The notes beneath the pieces were generated by a model. That model saw only the letters and a list, made by a program, of their open reading frames with translations. It made no database searches and was not told the DNA's origin. The position numbers and the translations under genes are program-made. A stretch of 64,000 bases of DNA from Comamonas odontotermitis (GTDB lineage: Bacteria; Pseudomonadota; Gammaproteobacteria; Burkholderiales; Burkholderiaceae_C): contig NZ_CP083451.1 of the NCBI RefSeq assembly GCF_020080045.1, positions 2,646,001 to 2,710,000 on the forward strand, in the 5' to 3' direction. This document shows positions 37,278 through 45,279 of the stretch, piece after piece. Numbering within the stretch: position 1 is the first letter of the stretch; each line of letters opens with the position of its first letter.

Positions 37278-37307
37278 CCCCACCGCCACAGACCTGTGGC
37301 GGTGGGG
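37278..37307 (+). other. Strong GC hairpin without T-run between adhesin and orphan gene
   Basis: Perfect arms CCCCACCGCCAC (37278-37289) and GTGGCGGTGGGG (37296-37307) with a 6-base loop, 11 bases after the adhesin stop. AACAGAAC follows instead of T residues. It is more likely an mRNA 3'-end stabiliser or partial terminator than a full intrinsic terminator. Confidence 0.75.
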
Positions 37308-37353
37308 AACAGAACTTGAGGACTAGAGGGCTTGTCACCCCTGCGAGAACATC

Positions 37354-38829
37354 ATGATGAACGTATCGCTCTTCAGCCGCCCCGCTCCGACTGCAGCCGC
37401 CGCCATGGCTGCAGACGACCACCGCGCGCTGCGAGCGGAGCCCGTTGATCTGGCGCAACAACTGGATCTGGCTTTCCGGTTTGTTGCACAGCATGTGGTG
37501 TCGCTCCCCGACCCCTATGCCTGCTGCGTGCTGTTCTTTACCGTTGCCGCAGAAGAGTTGCCAGTCAGCAGTTTCAGCATCCGCCGCGTGACCCTGCACG
37601 CCGCCTGGCGTGAAGGCGCCACACGCGTGCGCCAATGGGCATGGGCCCACAACGCGAGCGGCGTGGAGCTGCGTATCGACTGGGCCTGCGGCATCCAGCC
37701 CGTAACGCCTCAGCAGAGCCAGTTGCGCACGGCAGACCCCACGCGCACCTGGGCGCTGGCCGACGACGAGCTGGAATACACAGAGCTGCTGACGGCCCTG
37801 GGCAAGAACACGTCGCGCAATCTGGCCGAAGTGCAAAGCCTCTGCGACCCTGTTCCCGTGACCACACATGCGCGCTGGCAGTTGCTGCTGGAAGGCGTAT
37901 ACATTGACCAGCAAGGCGAGCTGACAGCACTTCCCCGCCCTCGCCTGTCTCCCAGCCATCTGCGCCATGGCCCAGCAGGCCCCATGCTGTACCGTGCCAC
38001 GCAGCAGTTGCTGGCCCAGCACCAAAGCGATGACGGCAGCTGGCCGGAAGCAGGAACCCTGCTGGACCATCTGGGCATCACCTACGCCTTGCTGCTGGCA
38101 CACAAGAACACCCAGATGGAGTCTCTCAGGGACGACGCAGGCACCCGGGCCTGCCACCGTGCCATCGCCTATCTGATCGAGCAGATGCGTCGCTGGAGCC
38201 TGCATGACTATGCCAGCGAAATGCTGCATGCCATGAGCCTCATCGTGCTGGTGCGTTACACGGAGCAGTTCCCTGGCGCCATCGCGTCTTCGACCGTGAG
38301 CAACCTGATCACTTTGCTGTCCCAACAGTTGGGCGGCGTATCACCTGCCCTCCCAGGTGATACGCCGCCATGGGGCGGGCTGAGCCTGGAAGCCCTGCGC
38401 CGGCGCCAGCAGCAGTCAGCACCCGATGAACTGCTGCCCTTCCAGGGCTCCAGCCGCAGCTACGACGGCAAATGGCTGCACGCAAGCTGGCCCCAATTGC
38501 GCCTGATCGCCGACGACGGTGGTCGCCCCTCGCCCGCTGCCCAGCCCTGGACAGCCATCGCGGTCATGGAATGCGCGCTGCGCCAAGGGCAACCGCAATT
38601 CATGAGCGACGGCATGCAGACGCAGTTCAAAGCCAATATGCAGACCCTGTTTCGCGCCTGCTACCAACGCATCGTGTGGCCGGAAGTCGCGCTGTTTCAA
38701 GCCAGCAACCACCGCAAGCAGGCAGCCTTTTTCTCGCCTCGCTCAAGCAATGCACTGGTCAGCGACTGCCGAGTTGCCAGCCAGTTGCTCATCACCATCA
38801 ACGCAGCCATGCACTTTGCAGGCGCCTGA
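37354..38829 (+). CDS. Unrecognised protein with alpha-toroid-like C-terminal half
   Basis: A 491-residue protein I cannot assign to a family. No signal peptide or membrane segment is seen, so it is probably cytoplasmic. The N-terminal ~140 residues look beta-rich (CCVLFFTVAAEELPVSSF, IRRVTLHAAWREGATRVRQW). The C-terminal half is helical and contains LLAQHQSDDGSWPEAG, a QW-like motif (Q-x3-G-x-W) of terpene-cyclase/prenyltransferase alpha-alpha barrels. Further helices follow (ACHRAIAYLIEQMRRW, ASEMLHAMSLIVLVRYTEQF). It sits between the adhesin and its presumed exporter. A substrate-specific chaperone, modifying enzyme or processing factor is plausible, but this is speculation. ATG 37354 or 37357. 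Confidence 0.6.
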   Translation: MMNVSLFSRPAPTAAAAMAADDHRALRAEPVDLAQQLDLAFRFVAQHVVSLPDPYACCVLFFTVAAEELPVSSFSIRRVTLHAAWREGATRVRQWAWAHNASGVELRIDWACGIQPVTPQQSQLRTADPTRTWALADDELEYTELLTALGKNTSRNLAEVQSLCDPVPVTTHARWQLLLEGVYIDQQGELTALPRPRLSPSHLRHGPAGPMLYRATQQLLAQHQSDDGSWPEAGTLLDHLGITYALLLAHKNTQMESLRDDAGTRACHRAIAYLIEQMRRWSLHDYASEMLHAMSLIVLVRYTEQFPGAIASSTVSNLITLLSQQLGGVSPALPGDTPPWGGLSLEALRRRQQQSAPDELLPFQGSSRSYDGKWLHASWPQLRLIADDGGRPSPAAQPWTAIAVMECALRQGQPQFMSDGMQTQFKANMQTLFRACYQRIVWPEVALFQASNHRKQAAFFSPRSSNALVSDCRVASQLLITINAAMHFAGA

Positions 38830-39192
38830 ACGCGGCGCCCCCCAAAGACAAGCTCTCCACGACTGGCAGCTGGGTACCACCCGGCACTCACGTTTATTTA
38901 TTATTTATTTGTATCAATTAATAAAAAAGAATAACAAAATCCATCACCAATTTTCCAAATTCCCTCAAAGTTACGTAACTTACGCACAACTTGCTATCAC
39001 TACAGAACGCAGTTGTCATTTACTAACATTCATAAAAGTGCAGATTGTCACTTTTTAATACCTATATGGCACTATTTATGGAAATTATTGGTTACATAAC
39101 CTTCCGATGGTTACTCAATGTCTGCACAATACTTTGGAAACGGTTCCTGATCATTGGTTTCTCGTTGTTATCAACCCGACAGTTTTCCAGCC
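38830..39192. promoter_or_regulatory. AT-rich control region of the type I secretion operon
   Basis: 363 bases without a gene, markedly AT-richer than its surroundings (TTTATTTATTATTTATTTG near 38890). It holds AAGTTACGTAACTT (38968-38981), a perfect palindrome, and GTTACATAAC (39091-39100), a one-base variant. A hairpin AAAAGTG (39034-39040)/CACTTTT (39049-39055) lies between them. A weak sigma-54-like TTGGTTTCTCGTTGTT occurs at about 39153; I do not rely on it. Confidence 0.75.
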
Positions 39193-41058
39193 ATGATTGA
39201 ATTCCTGCTTCCTTACAAACTGGTCTCTGCAGCATCTGCTGCAGCGCCAGCGGGTGTGGCAGGGCCGTTTTCCAGGGCCATTGCCAACAGCTTTGAACGC
39301 TCTTCCAGCCACCTGCGTCAGGCAGCCTGGCTGTCGCTGCCCATCAGCCTGCTGGGCTTGCTGCCTTCAATCTTTTTGTTACAGGTGTACAACCGCGTCA
39401 TCTCGCGCGGTGGCAACGCCACCTTGATCGCCATGGTGGCAGGTGTGCTGTGCTTCTTGATTCTGGAGTTGTGGTTGCGGCGCAAACGCGCTCGTGCCTT
39501 GCGCGAAGCAGGCGCCACGATTGACCGCGACCTTTCTCAATCCTTGATGCAATCCATGCTGCGCCACCCCATGCTGGCACTGGAGCAGCGCTCATCCAGC
39601 CAGTGGCTGCAGCTGTTCCGCGATATTAGCGCCTTGCGAACATGTGTGGCTGGCGGCGTCGCCTCCTCCATGCTCGACCTGCCGATGGCGCTGGTGGCCT
39701 TGATTGTGGTGGGCATCATTGCCTGGCCCGTGCTGCCGGTCATTGTGGTGGCCATGCTGATCCTGGGCGTGCTTGCCTGGTGGTGGGCCGATGAAGTGCG
39801 CAGCGGCAAGGTTGAAGAAGTGGAACAAGCCCGCCAGCTGGACCGCAGCACCGCCGAAATCTGCAACGCACGCGCCTCGCTCAAGGTACTCGGATATGAC
39901 GCAGCTGCGCTGCAGGCCTGGCAGGTCGGCTACGACCGCTGGTTGGCCGAAAGCTTTCGCAAGAACGGCGAGATGGAAAACGCCAAGGAATTCACCCATG
40001 TGCTGCTTACCCTGTTCTCGGTGGCGGTCATCACCATGGGAGCCATTGCCATCAATGCGCAATGGATGACGATTGGCAGCTTGATGGCAGTCAATCTGCT
40101 GTCGAGCAAGGCACTGGGCCCCATCGCCCAATTGGCCAGCAACTGGCGCTCCCTCGCCCGTGCCAACGAATCCGCTGCACGCGTACAGGCCGTGCTGCAG
40201 GAGCCCCTGGAGAACCCATCCCAGAACATCGAATTGCCTCGCCCACGCGGTCAGTTCAGGCTCGACCAGGTCAGCTTTCAGTATCCTTCGGGCCACCAGG
40301 CGCTGAACAAGGTCTCGCTCAGCATGGGCCCTGGCGGCATCCATGCCATTGTGGGACGCAATGGTGCCGGCAAATCCACACTGGCCAAGCTGATGGCCGG
40401 GCTGTATCAGCCCACCGCCGGAGCCATCTCCATTGACGAATACGACATGGCGCAGTTCTCACGCGCCGACCTGGGCCGCTGGGTGGGATGCCTTGCCCAA
40501 CAGAACTACTGGTTCAGCGGCCCGATCGTCGATGGCTTGCGCATGGTCAGCCCCGACGCAGACGACGCCAAGATCATCCGTGCCTGCCAGCTCTCGGGCG
40601 CGCACGGCTTCATCAGCCGACTGCCGCACGGCTATCAGACCGAACTGGGCGAAGGTGGCGCGGGCCTCTCTGCCGGTGAGTTGCGCAAGCTGGCCGTGGC
40701 ACAGCTTTTCCTGCGCAATCCTTCGGTACTGATCCTGGACGAGCCCAGCAACGATCTGGATTTCGAAAGCGAGACTGCATTGCTGCAGGCATTGCGCCAG
40801 ATCGCAGCCAAGCACACGGTTGTGGTCGTGACGCACTCGCTGCGCGTGGCCTCGCAGGCCCAACAGATCTACCATGTTCAAGGGAATGGCCAGGTCGAAC
40901 ACGGTACTCCGGAGCGCATGTTGCCCAAGCTGTTTGGGGTAGTAGCCCGTACCAGCGGACCCGAGCAGCACCAGCCACAGGCGGCACCAGCAGCCAATCA
41001 ACCAACCGTGAGCAACGATGATGAGCGGGGCGCGATCGCACAGGAGGCCACACCATGA
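39193..41058 (+). CDS. Type I secretion ABC permease/ATPase (PrtD-like)
   Basis: A 621-residue inner-membrane exporter. The membrane domain has WLSLPISLLGLLPSIFLLQV, LQVYNRVISRGG and further helices to residue ~300. The ATPase has Walker A GRNGAGKST (residues 388-396) and Walker B VLILDEPSNDLD. The signature is LSAGELRKLAVAQL, so the usual LSGGQ reads LSAGE, an uncommon variant. There is no N-terminal C39 peptidase-like domain, unlike LapB. The C-terminus ends in a Gln/Ala/Pro-rich tail. ATG 39193 is chosen; a start 13 codons earlier is possible. It is the first gene of a three-gene operon with ATGA overlaps. Confidence 0.9.
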   Translation: MIEFLLPYKLVSAASAAAPAGVAGPFSRAIANSFERSSSHLRQAAWLSLPISLLGLLPSIFLLQVYNRVISRGGNATLIAMVAGVLCFLILELWLRRKRARALREAGATIDRDLSQSLMQSMLRHPMLALEQRSSSQWLQLFRDISALRTCVAGGVASSMLDLPMALVALIVVGIIAWPVLPVIVVAMLILGVLAWWWADEVRSGKVEEVEQARQLDRSTAEICNARASLKVLGYDAAALQAWQVGYDRWLAESFRKNGEMENAKEFTHVLLTLFSVAVITMGAIAINAQWMTIGSLMAVNLLSSKALGPIAQLASNWRSLARANESAARVQAVLQEPLENPSQNIELPRPRGQFRLDQVSFQYPSGHQALNKVSLSMGPGGIHAIVGRNGAGKSTLAKLMAGLYQPTAGAISIDEYDMAQFSRADLGRWVGCLAQQNYWFSGPIVDGLRMVSPDADDAKIIRACQLSGAHGFISRLPHGYQTELGEGGAGLSAGELRKLAVAQLFLRNPSVLILDEPSNDLDFESETALLQALRQIAAKHTVVVVTHSLRVASQAQQIYHVQGNGQVEHGTPERMLPKLFGVVARTSGPEQHQPQAAPAANQPTVSNDDERGAIAQEATP

Positions 41059-42533
41059 CCCGTTCTGGCCGCCACCACGATTTGCCCGAAGTGCTGCAAA
41101 ATGCCGCACCTGCCGCACCTGCCGCACCTGCCGCACCTGCCGCACCTGCTGCAACGCACGACCGCCATACGCATGCAGCAGCCCCCGATGCCGCCAACGA
41201 CCACGCCCCACCAAAGCTGGCGCCGTCAATTGGCTCCCCCCTCGTCTCGCCATCTGTACCCACCCGCCCGCCACTGTTGCAGCGCCTGGCAGGTAGCCGC
41301 AAGGTGATTGCCTCTGCCGTGGGTGTGCTGGTACTGATGGGACTGTTCTACCCGGTTGAGAACGTCGTGGTCGCCAGCGGTCAGGTCATCCCGTCTGATC
41401 GCGTTCAAGCCGTTCAGCATCTGGAAGGCGGCATCGTCACCGCCGTTCATGTCAAGGAAGGCCAGACTGTTGTCCAAGGTCAGCCGCTGCTCGATATCGA
41501 CCTGGGTGGTGCCAGCCTCAATCTGGAGCAACTCACCGCCCGTCGATCCACTGCACAGGCCATCAAGACCCGGCTGACAGCAGAAAGCCAGGGCCGCCGC
41601 CTCATAGCCGCAGACTTTTCCGCCGATCTGGAATCGCGCATCGTGCAAGCGGAACTGGGTGCATTTGCCGCACGCGGACTGGAATACCAGGGCAGCATGG
41701 CTGCTGCTCAGGCCATGCTGCAGCAGGCGCAAGGCGATGTAGCGCAGATCCAGGCACGCATCACGGGCCTGCAGACCGGCCTGAAGCTGTATGAACAGGA
41801 AGCCAGCATTGCCAACCAGCTTGCAGCCGAGCAACTGATTGGCCAATTGGAAGTGATCGACAAGCAGCGCGCGCTCGAACAGGCCCGCACCGACCTGGCC
41901 GCAGCCAGGCAGAATCTGGTCAGCACACGCGCCAAGGTAGAACAAGGCCAGGCCAAGCTGGTGGAAACACAGGGCGCCTTCCGTCGCAGGGCATCCGAAG
42001 AGCTGGCGCAGACCGAGCGTGAACTGCACAGCCTGTCCGAAGACCTGTCGCGGGCCCAGAACCAGCGCACCCGCACGGTAGTGCTCGCCCCTATCGATGG
42101 CGTCGTCAAGGGCCTGCGCAGCTCGGGCACCGGCTGGGTTGTCAAACCCGGTGAGCCTATTCTTGAAATCGTGCCGGACAAGGACGAAGTCATTGTGGAG
42201 GCGCGCCTCAACCCCGCAGACCGTGGCTATGTGCACGTCGGCCAGTCCACCAAGGCCAAGGTCACTGCCTACGACTACCTGCGCTATGGCTTTGTGCCTG
42301 GCAAGGTCACACTGGTGTCGGCCGATGCCGACCAGGACCCCAAGCAGCCGGACACCGCCGCGTATTTCCGCATCCAGGCCAGCCTGCAGCAGCCCTGGGT
42401 GGGGCGTGCCGACAACCGCATCACCACAGGCATGCAAGCCGAGCTGGATCTGCTGCTGGGTCGCGAGCCATTCATCTGGTATCTGCTGCGCCCCGTTCTG
42501 CACATCCAGAGCGAAGCCTTCCGGGAGCCATGA
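41055..42533 (+). CDS. HlyD-family type I secretion adaptor
   Basis: A 492-residue membrane-fusion protein linking the ABC exporter to the outer-membrane channel. The cytoplasmic N-terminus (~70 residues) contains five AAP units coded by a 9-bp tandem repeat (41103-41147). One membrane segment follows (VIASAVGVLVLMGLFYPVE, residues ~85-103). The barrel-sandwich half-motifs ASGQVIPSDRVQAVQHLEGG and VLAPIDGVVKGLRSSGTGWV flank long coiled coils (residues ~150-330). The C-terminus has LDLLLGREPFIWYLLRPV, typical of HlyD/PrtE. Start ATG 41055 overlaps the previous stop. Confidence 0.92.
   Translation: MTRSGRHHDLPEVLQNAAPAAPAAPAAPAAPAATHDRHTHAAAPDAANDHAPPKLAPSIGSPLVSPSVPTRPPLLQRLAGSRKVIASAVGVLVLMGLFYPVENVVVASGQVIPSDRVQAVQHLEGGIVTAVHVKEGQTVVQGQPLLDIDLGGASLNLEQLTARRSTAQAIKTRLTAESQGRRLIAADFSADLESRIVQAELGAFAARGLEYQGSMAAAQAMLQQAQGDVAQIQARITGLQTGLKLYEQEASIANQLAAEQLIGQLEVIDKQRALEQARTDLAAARQNLVSTRAKVEQGQAKLVETQGAFRRRASEELAQTERELHSLSEDLSRAQNQRTRTVVLAPIDGVVKGLRSSGTGWVVKPGEPILEIVPDKDEVIVEARLNPADRGYVHVGQSTKAKVTAYDYLRYGFVPGKVTLVSADADQDPKQPDTAAYFRIQASLQQPWVGRADNRITTGMQAELDLLLGREPFIWYLLRPVLHIQSEAFREP
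41103..41147 (+). repeat. 9-bp tandem repeat, five units, in the HlyD gene
   Basis: Five identical GCCGCACCT units coding for Ala-Ala-Pro in the N-terminal cytoplasmic part of the adaptor. Slippage would change linker length in steps of three residues. Confidence 0.95.
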
Positions 42534-44245
42534 CCATGACAGGTACATTGCTCCATTTCCAAAAATCCTGGCGCCGCCAGTGGTGGACAGCTGCCTGTGC
42601 TTTCGGCCTGGCTGCGGCCTCTGCGGTATCTGCCCAGACCGACGGTGTTGCAACAGCGGTAACTGCCACTGCGGTAGAAAGCACGGAGCTTGCAGCGGAG
42701 GCTTCTGCGCCACCGGTCGACGCCATACAGGGTAGCCGTGAGCTTGAACTGCTGCTTGCGCCGCAACTCAGCCCCCGGTCATTGGCAGGTGAAGCTGCGC
42801 AAAAGCAACTCTTGACCGCGCTCTACGCCATGCTGAGCGAGTACCCGGATGTGCGCAAGGCGCGCTCTGCGGTCGATGCAGCAGGCAACGACGTGAGCAC
42901 CGCCAAGAATGCCCGGTGGCCGTCTCTCAAAATTGGTACTTCGTCGGGCAATGCCTCGCTCGCGCAAAGTCAGAAACGCGAATCCTACACCGCAGTCAAC
43001 GCCGAAGTGCGCCTGAGCCTGCTCGATGGCGGCGCCATCGATGCGGGCATCCGGTCTGCAGAGTCCACCGAGGCTGCGCAAGGCAGCGCACTCTACAGCA
43101 CCCGGCAGAATGTGCTTCTGGAAGGACTCACGGCGCTCTTGGAGCTGCACCGCTTTGACACCAAGGCTCGCATCGCAGCCGAGTCGGCAGACATTATCGG
43201 CCAGCTCGCCCGCGTGGAAGAGCGCCGCGCCGAATTGGGTGCGGTCGGCCGCAATGACCTGCGCCAGGCCGCATCACGCCGAGCCAGTGCCCTGGCCCAG
43301 CAGCATGCCTTGCAATCTCAGCGCATGGATGCACAGGCCCGCTTTGTGCGCTACTTCAACTACACGCCCAGCGTCACGGCATTGCCCCAGTTGCAGATCC
43401 CCAGCAATTGGATGCCTGTGGACGAAGCCGCTGCCCTGCAGGCATCAGAGCTGCAAAGCTCCGAACTGAAGGAAATCGCGCATGTAATCGAGCGCGCGCA
43501 GGCAGAGGTGGATCGCAGCAAGGCGCAGCGCTGGCCCACCTTGTCTGCTGTGGTGGCCCACACGCGCGACCCCAAGAGCGTGCTCTACAACGACGGCACC
43601 CGCTATGGGCTGGAGCTGAACTGGAACTTCGGCAACGGCTTCGAGCTGCGCGACCGCATTCTCAAGGCCTTGAACGAATTACAGGCCCAGCAGGCACAGC
43701 AGGAAGCCGTGCGCCGCCAGGTGCATGAAGCGGCCGCCGCCGCCTGGGGCCGCTGGCAGGCCGGGCGTGACCGCGAAATGCAACTCTCCGATGCCGTGCG
43801 CGAAGCGCGCGGCGCCTTTGAAGGCTATCGGCGCCTCTTGCAGGTCGGCCGCGGCAGCCTGTCCCAGGTGCTCGACGCCCAGCTCGACATGCAGCGCCTG
43901 ATGCTGGACGAAGCCGATGCCATTTACGACCAGCGCATCAACGCATTGCGCCTGGTACGCACCACGGGCCAGCTCTTGCCGACGGAGTTGCCTCCGCACT
44001 GGCTCGACCAGCTGTTTGCACAGGGTGCCCGCCCTCTACCTCCATCCAGTTCGGGCACACCAGCTGTGCCCCCAGTACCCGGCAGCGTTGAACCCGGTAC
44101 GGCACCCACCAATCCATCTCCCCCTGTTTCCACGATTTCCGTAGCAACCGCACAGCGCTTGCCGTTGCAGCTCGCACCCCGGCTCAACCCCGTGATGCTG
44201 GCTGCGCCCCTCTATCAGGACATGCGCTATGCCGTGCGCTGGTAG
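42530..44245 (+). CDS. TolC-family outer-membrane channel of the type I system
   Basis: A 571-residue exported protein. The signal peptide (WWTAACAFGLAAASAVSAQ) is followed by two OEP repeats with long helices: VRKARSAVDAAGNDVSTAKN, NVLLEGLTALLELHRFDTKA, LRQAASRRASALAQQHALQS, YRRLLQVGRGSLSQVLDAQL. The normal fold ends near residue 500. The final ~70 residues form a Pro/Ser/Thr-rich extension (PPSSSGTPAVPPVPGSVEPG) not usual for TolC. ATG 42530 overlaps the adaptor stop; ATG 42536 is an alternative. Confidence 0.9.
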   Translation: MTMTGTLLHFQKSWRRQWWTAACAFGLAAASAVSAQTDGVATAVTATAVESTELAAEASAPPVDAIQGSRELELLLAPQLSPRSLAGEAAQKQLLTALYAMLSEYPDVRKARSAVDAAGNDVSTAKNARWPSLKIGTSSGNASLAQSQKRESYTAVNAEVRLSLLDGGAIDAGIRSAESTEAAQGSALYSTRQNVLLEGLTALLELHRFDTKARIAAESADIIGQLARVEERRAELGAVGRNDLRQAASRRASALAQQHALQSQRMDAQARFVRYFNYTPSVTALPQLQIPSNWMPVDEAAALQASELQSSELKEIAHVIERAQAEVDRSKAQRWPTLSAVVAHTRDPKSVLYNDGTRYGLELNWNFGNGFELRDRILKALNELQAQQAQQEAVRRQVHEAAAAAWGRWQAGRDREMQLSDAVREARGAFEGYRRLLQVGRGSLSQVLDAQLDMQRLMLDEADAIYDQRINALRLVRTTGQLLPTELPPHWLDQLFAQGARPLPPSSSGTPAVPPVPGSVEPGTAPTNPSPPVSTISVATAQRLPLQLAPRLNPVMLAAPLYQDMRYAVRW

Positions 44246-44332
44246 CCACGCCTTTTCCAATACAGCGGCCGGTGTTCGCCCATCGCCAGCCACTGTTTTC
44301 CTCCATGGGCCTTGTGAAAACTGGAGACCACT
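44246..44332 (+). other. Short spacer between the type I system and the Tad operon
   Basis: 87 bases ending in CTGGAGACC before the flp ATG. I searched it for a sigma-54 or sigma-70 promoter by eye and found none convincing. The Tad genes may be read from the secretion operon or from a promoter inside the tolC-like gene. Confidence 0.4.
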
Positions 44333-44542
44333 ATGACGAACTTCATCAAGAACTTCTGGATGGACGAAGAAGGCGCTACTGCGATTGAGTATGGGCTGAT
44401 TGCAGGATTGATTGCCGTAGCGATTATTGCGGCTGCTACCGCAGTTGGTGGCAACCTGAACAATCTCTTCTGCTCCGTCGTTACCGCGCTCAGTGGTATT
44501 CCTGGCGTCACTGCCGCTGCGGCAACTTGCACTCCCGTATGA
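44333..44542 (+). CDS. flp: Flp/Fap-type major pilin
   Basis: A 69-residue type IVb prepilin, the structural subunit of the Tad pilus. The leader MTNFIKNFWMDEEG ends at Gly14. The mature protein starts ATAIEYGLIAGLIAVAIIAA, with Glu19 at position +5 and the Tyr next to it that defines Flp pilins. The C-terminus holds two Cys (LFCSVV and AATCTPV) that could form a disulfide. The stop overlaps the prepilin peptidase start (ATGA). Confidence 0.95.
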   Translation: MTNFIKNFWMDEEGATAIEYGLIAGLIAVAIIAAATAVGGNLNNLFCSVVTALSGIPGVTAAAATCTPV

Positions 44543-45105
44543 CCACCACCGGGCTCCTTTCCAGCATCCTGCTGCTATGGCTGATCGCCATAGCAGCCAT
44601 GGATCTGCGCAGCCGCAAGGTACGCAACTGGATGGTACTGCTGGGCCTAGCGACAGGCGCAGTGGCACTGTTCAGCGGCGTTCAACCGTTCTGGGTAGAA
44701 CCCTGGGGTGGCCTGATTGGCTCGGTCGCGGCATTTGCCGTACTGCTGCCGTTCTATGCGCTGCGCTGGATGGGGGCCGGAGATGTCAAATTCGCCGCTG
44801 TGATAGGCCTGTGGTTTGGTCTTTCGCCATACCTGCTGGTCATCTGGCTTGGCGGCAGCCTGCTCGCCGGCCTGCACGGCATGGCGGTGCTGGCATGGCG
44901 TCGCCTACAGACCAGCGGCTACGGCAACTGGCTGCAGGCCCATCTGCCTGCACCACTGGCCGCCAGCATGGTGCCTGCAACCACAGTCCCCATCACAGCT
45001 GCAGACGGAAAGCACGCCATTCAGCGCAGCATTCCCTATGCGGGCTATATGGCGATTGCCGCCATCTGGGTGGTGCTGCGCACCGGCCCCAGCCTGGCGA
45101 ACTGA
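44539..45105 (+). CDS. tadV: Prepilin peptidase TadV/CpaA (A24 family)
   Basis: A 188-residue inner-membrane aspartic peptidase that cleaves the Flp leader. The two catalytic Asp are visible: Asp22 in AAMDLRSRKVRNW and Asp82 in the GxGD motif MGAGDVKFAAVIG. Six hydrophobic segments are present. The protein is longer than minimal TadV enzymes because of a loop at residues ~125-160. ATG 44539 overlaps the flp stop codon. Confidence 0.92.
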   Translation: MTTTGLLSSILLLWLIAIAAMDLRSRKVRNWMVLLGLATGAVALFSGVQPFWVEPWGGLIGSVAAFAVLLPFYALRWMGAGDVKFAAVIGLWFGLSPYLLVIWLGGSLLAGLHGMAVLAWRRLQTSGYGNWLQAHLPAPLAASMVPATTVPITAADGKHAIQRSIPYAGYMAIAAIWVVLRTGPSLAN

Positions 45106-45279
45106 GGACTTCGCAATGCCCACTGCTCTCCCACACCCTCCTCCCAACCCAGGCACCCCGGGTGCTTGGCCCTGGAATCTGCGAGGCGCGCAGCCAGCGC
45201 CGCAGTTCCCAAAGCCAAGCATCTGCTGCACCACAGCAATGCAGAGCCCACCACAAGCAAATCATCAGGAGCACACACG

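Noticed and set aside
39153..39168. Second sigma-54 promoter TTGGTTTCTCGTTGTT upstream of the type I operon
   Set aside because: Only the GG and a T-T-G match; the -12 GC is GT and the -24 box lacks CACG, so it is too weak to call.
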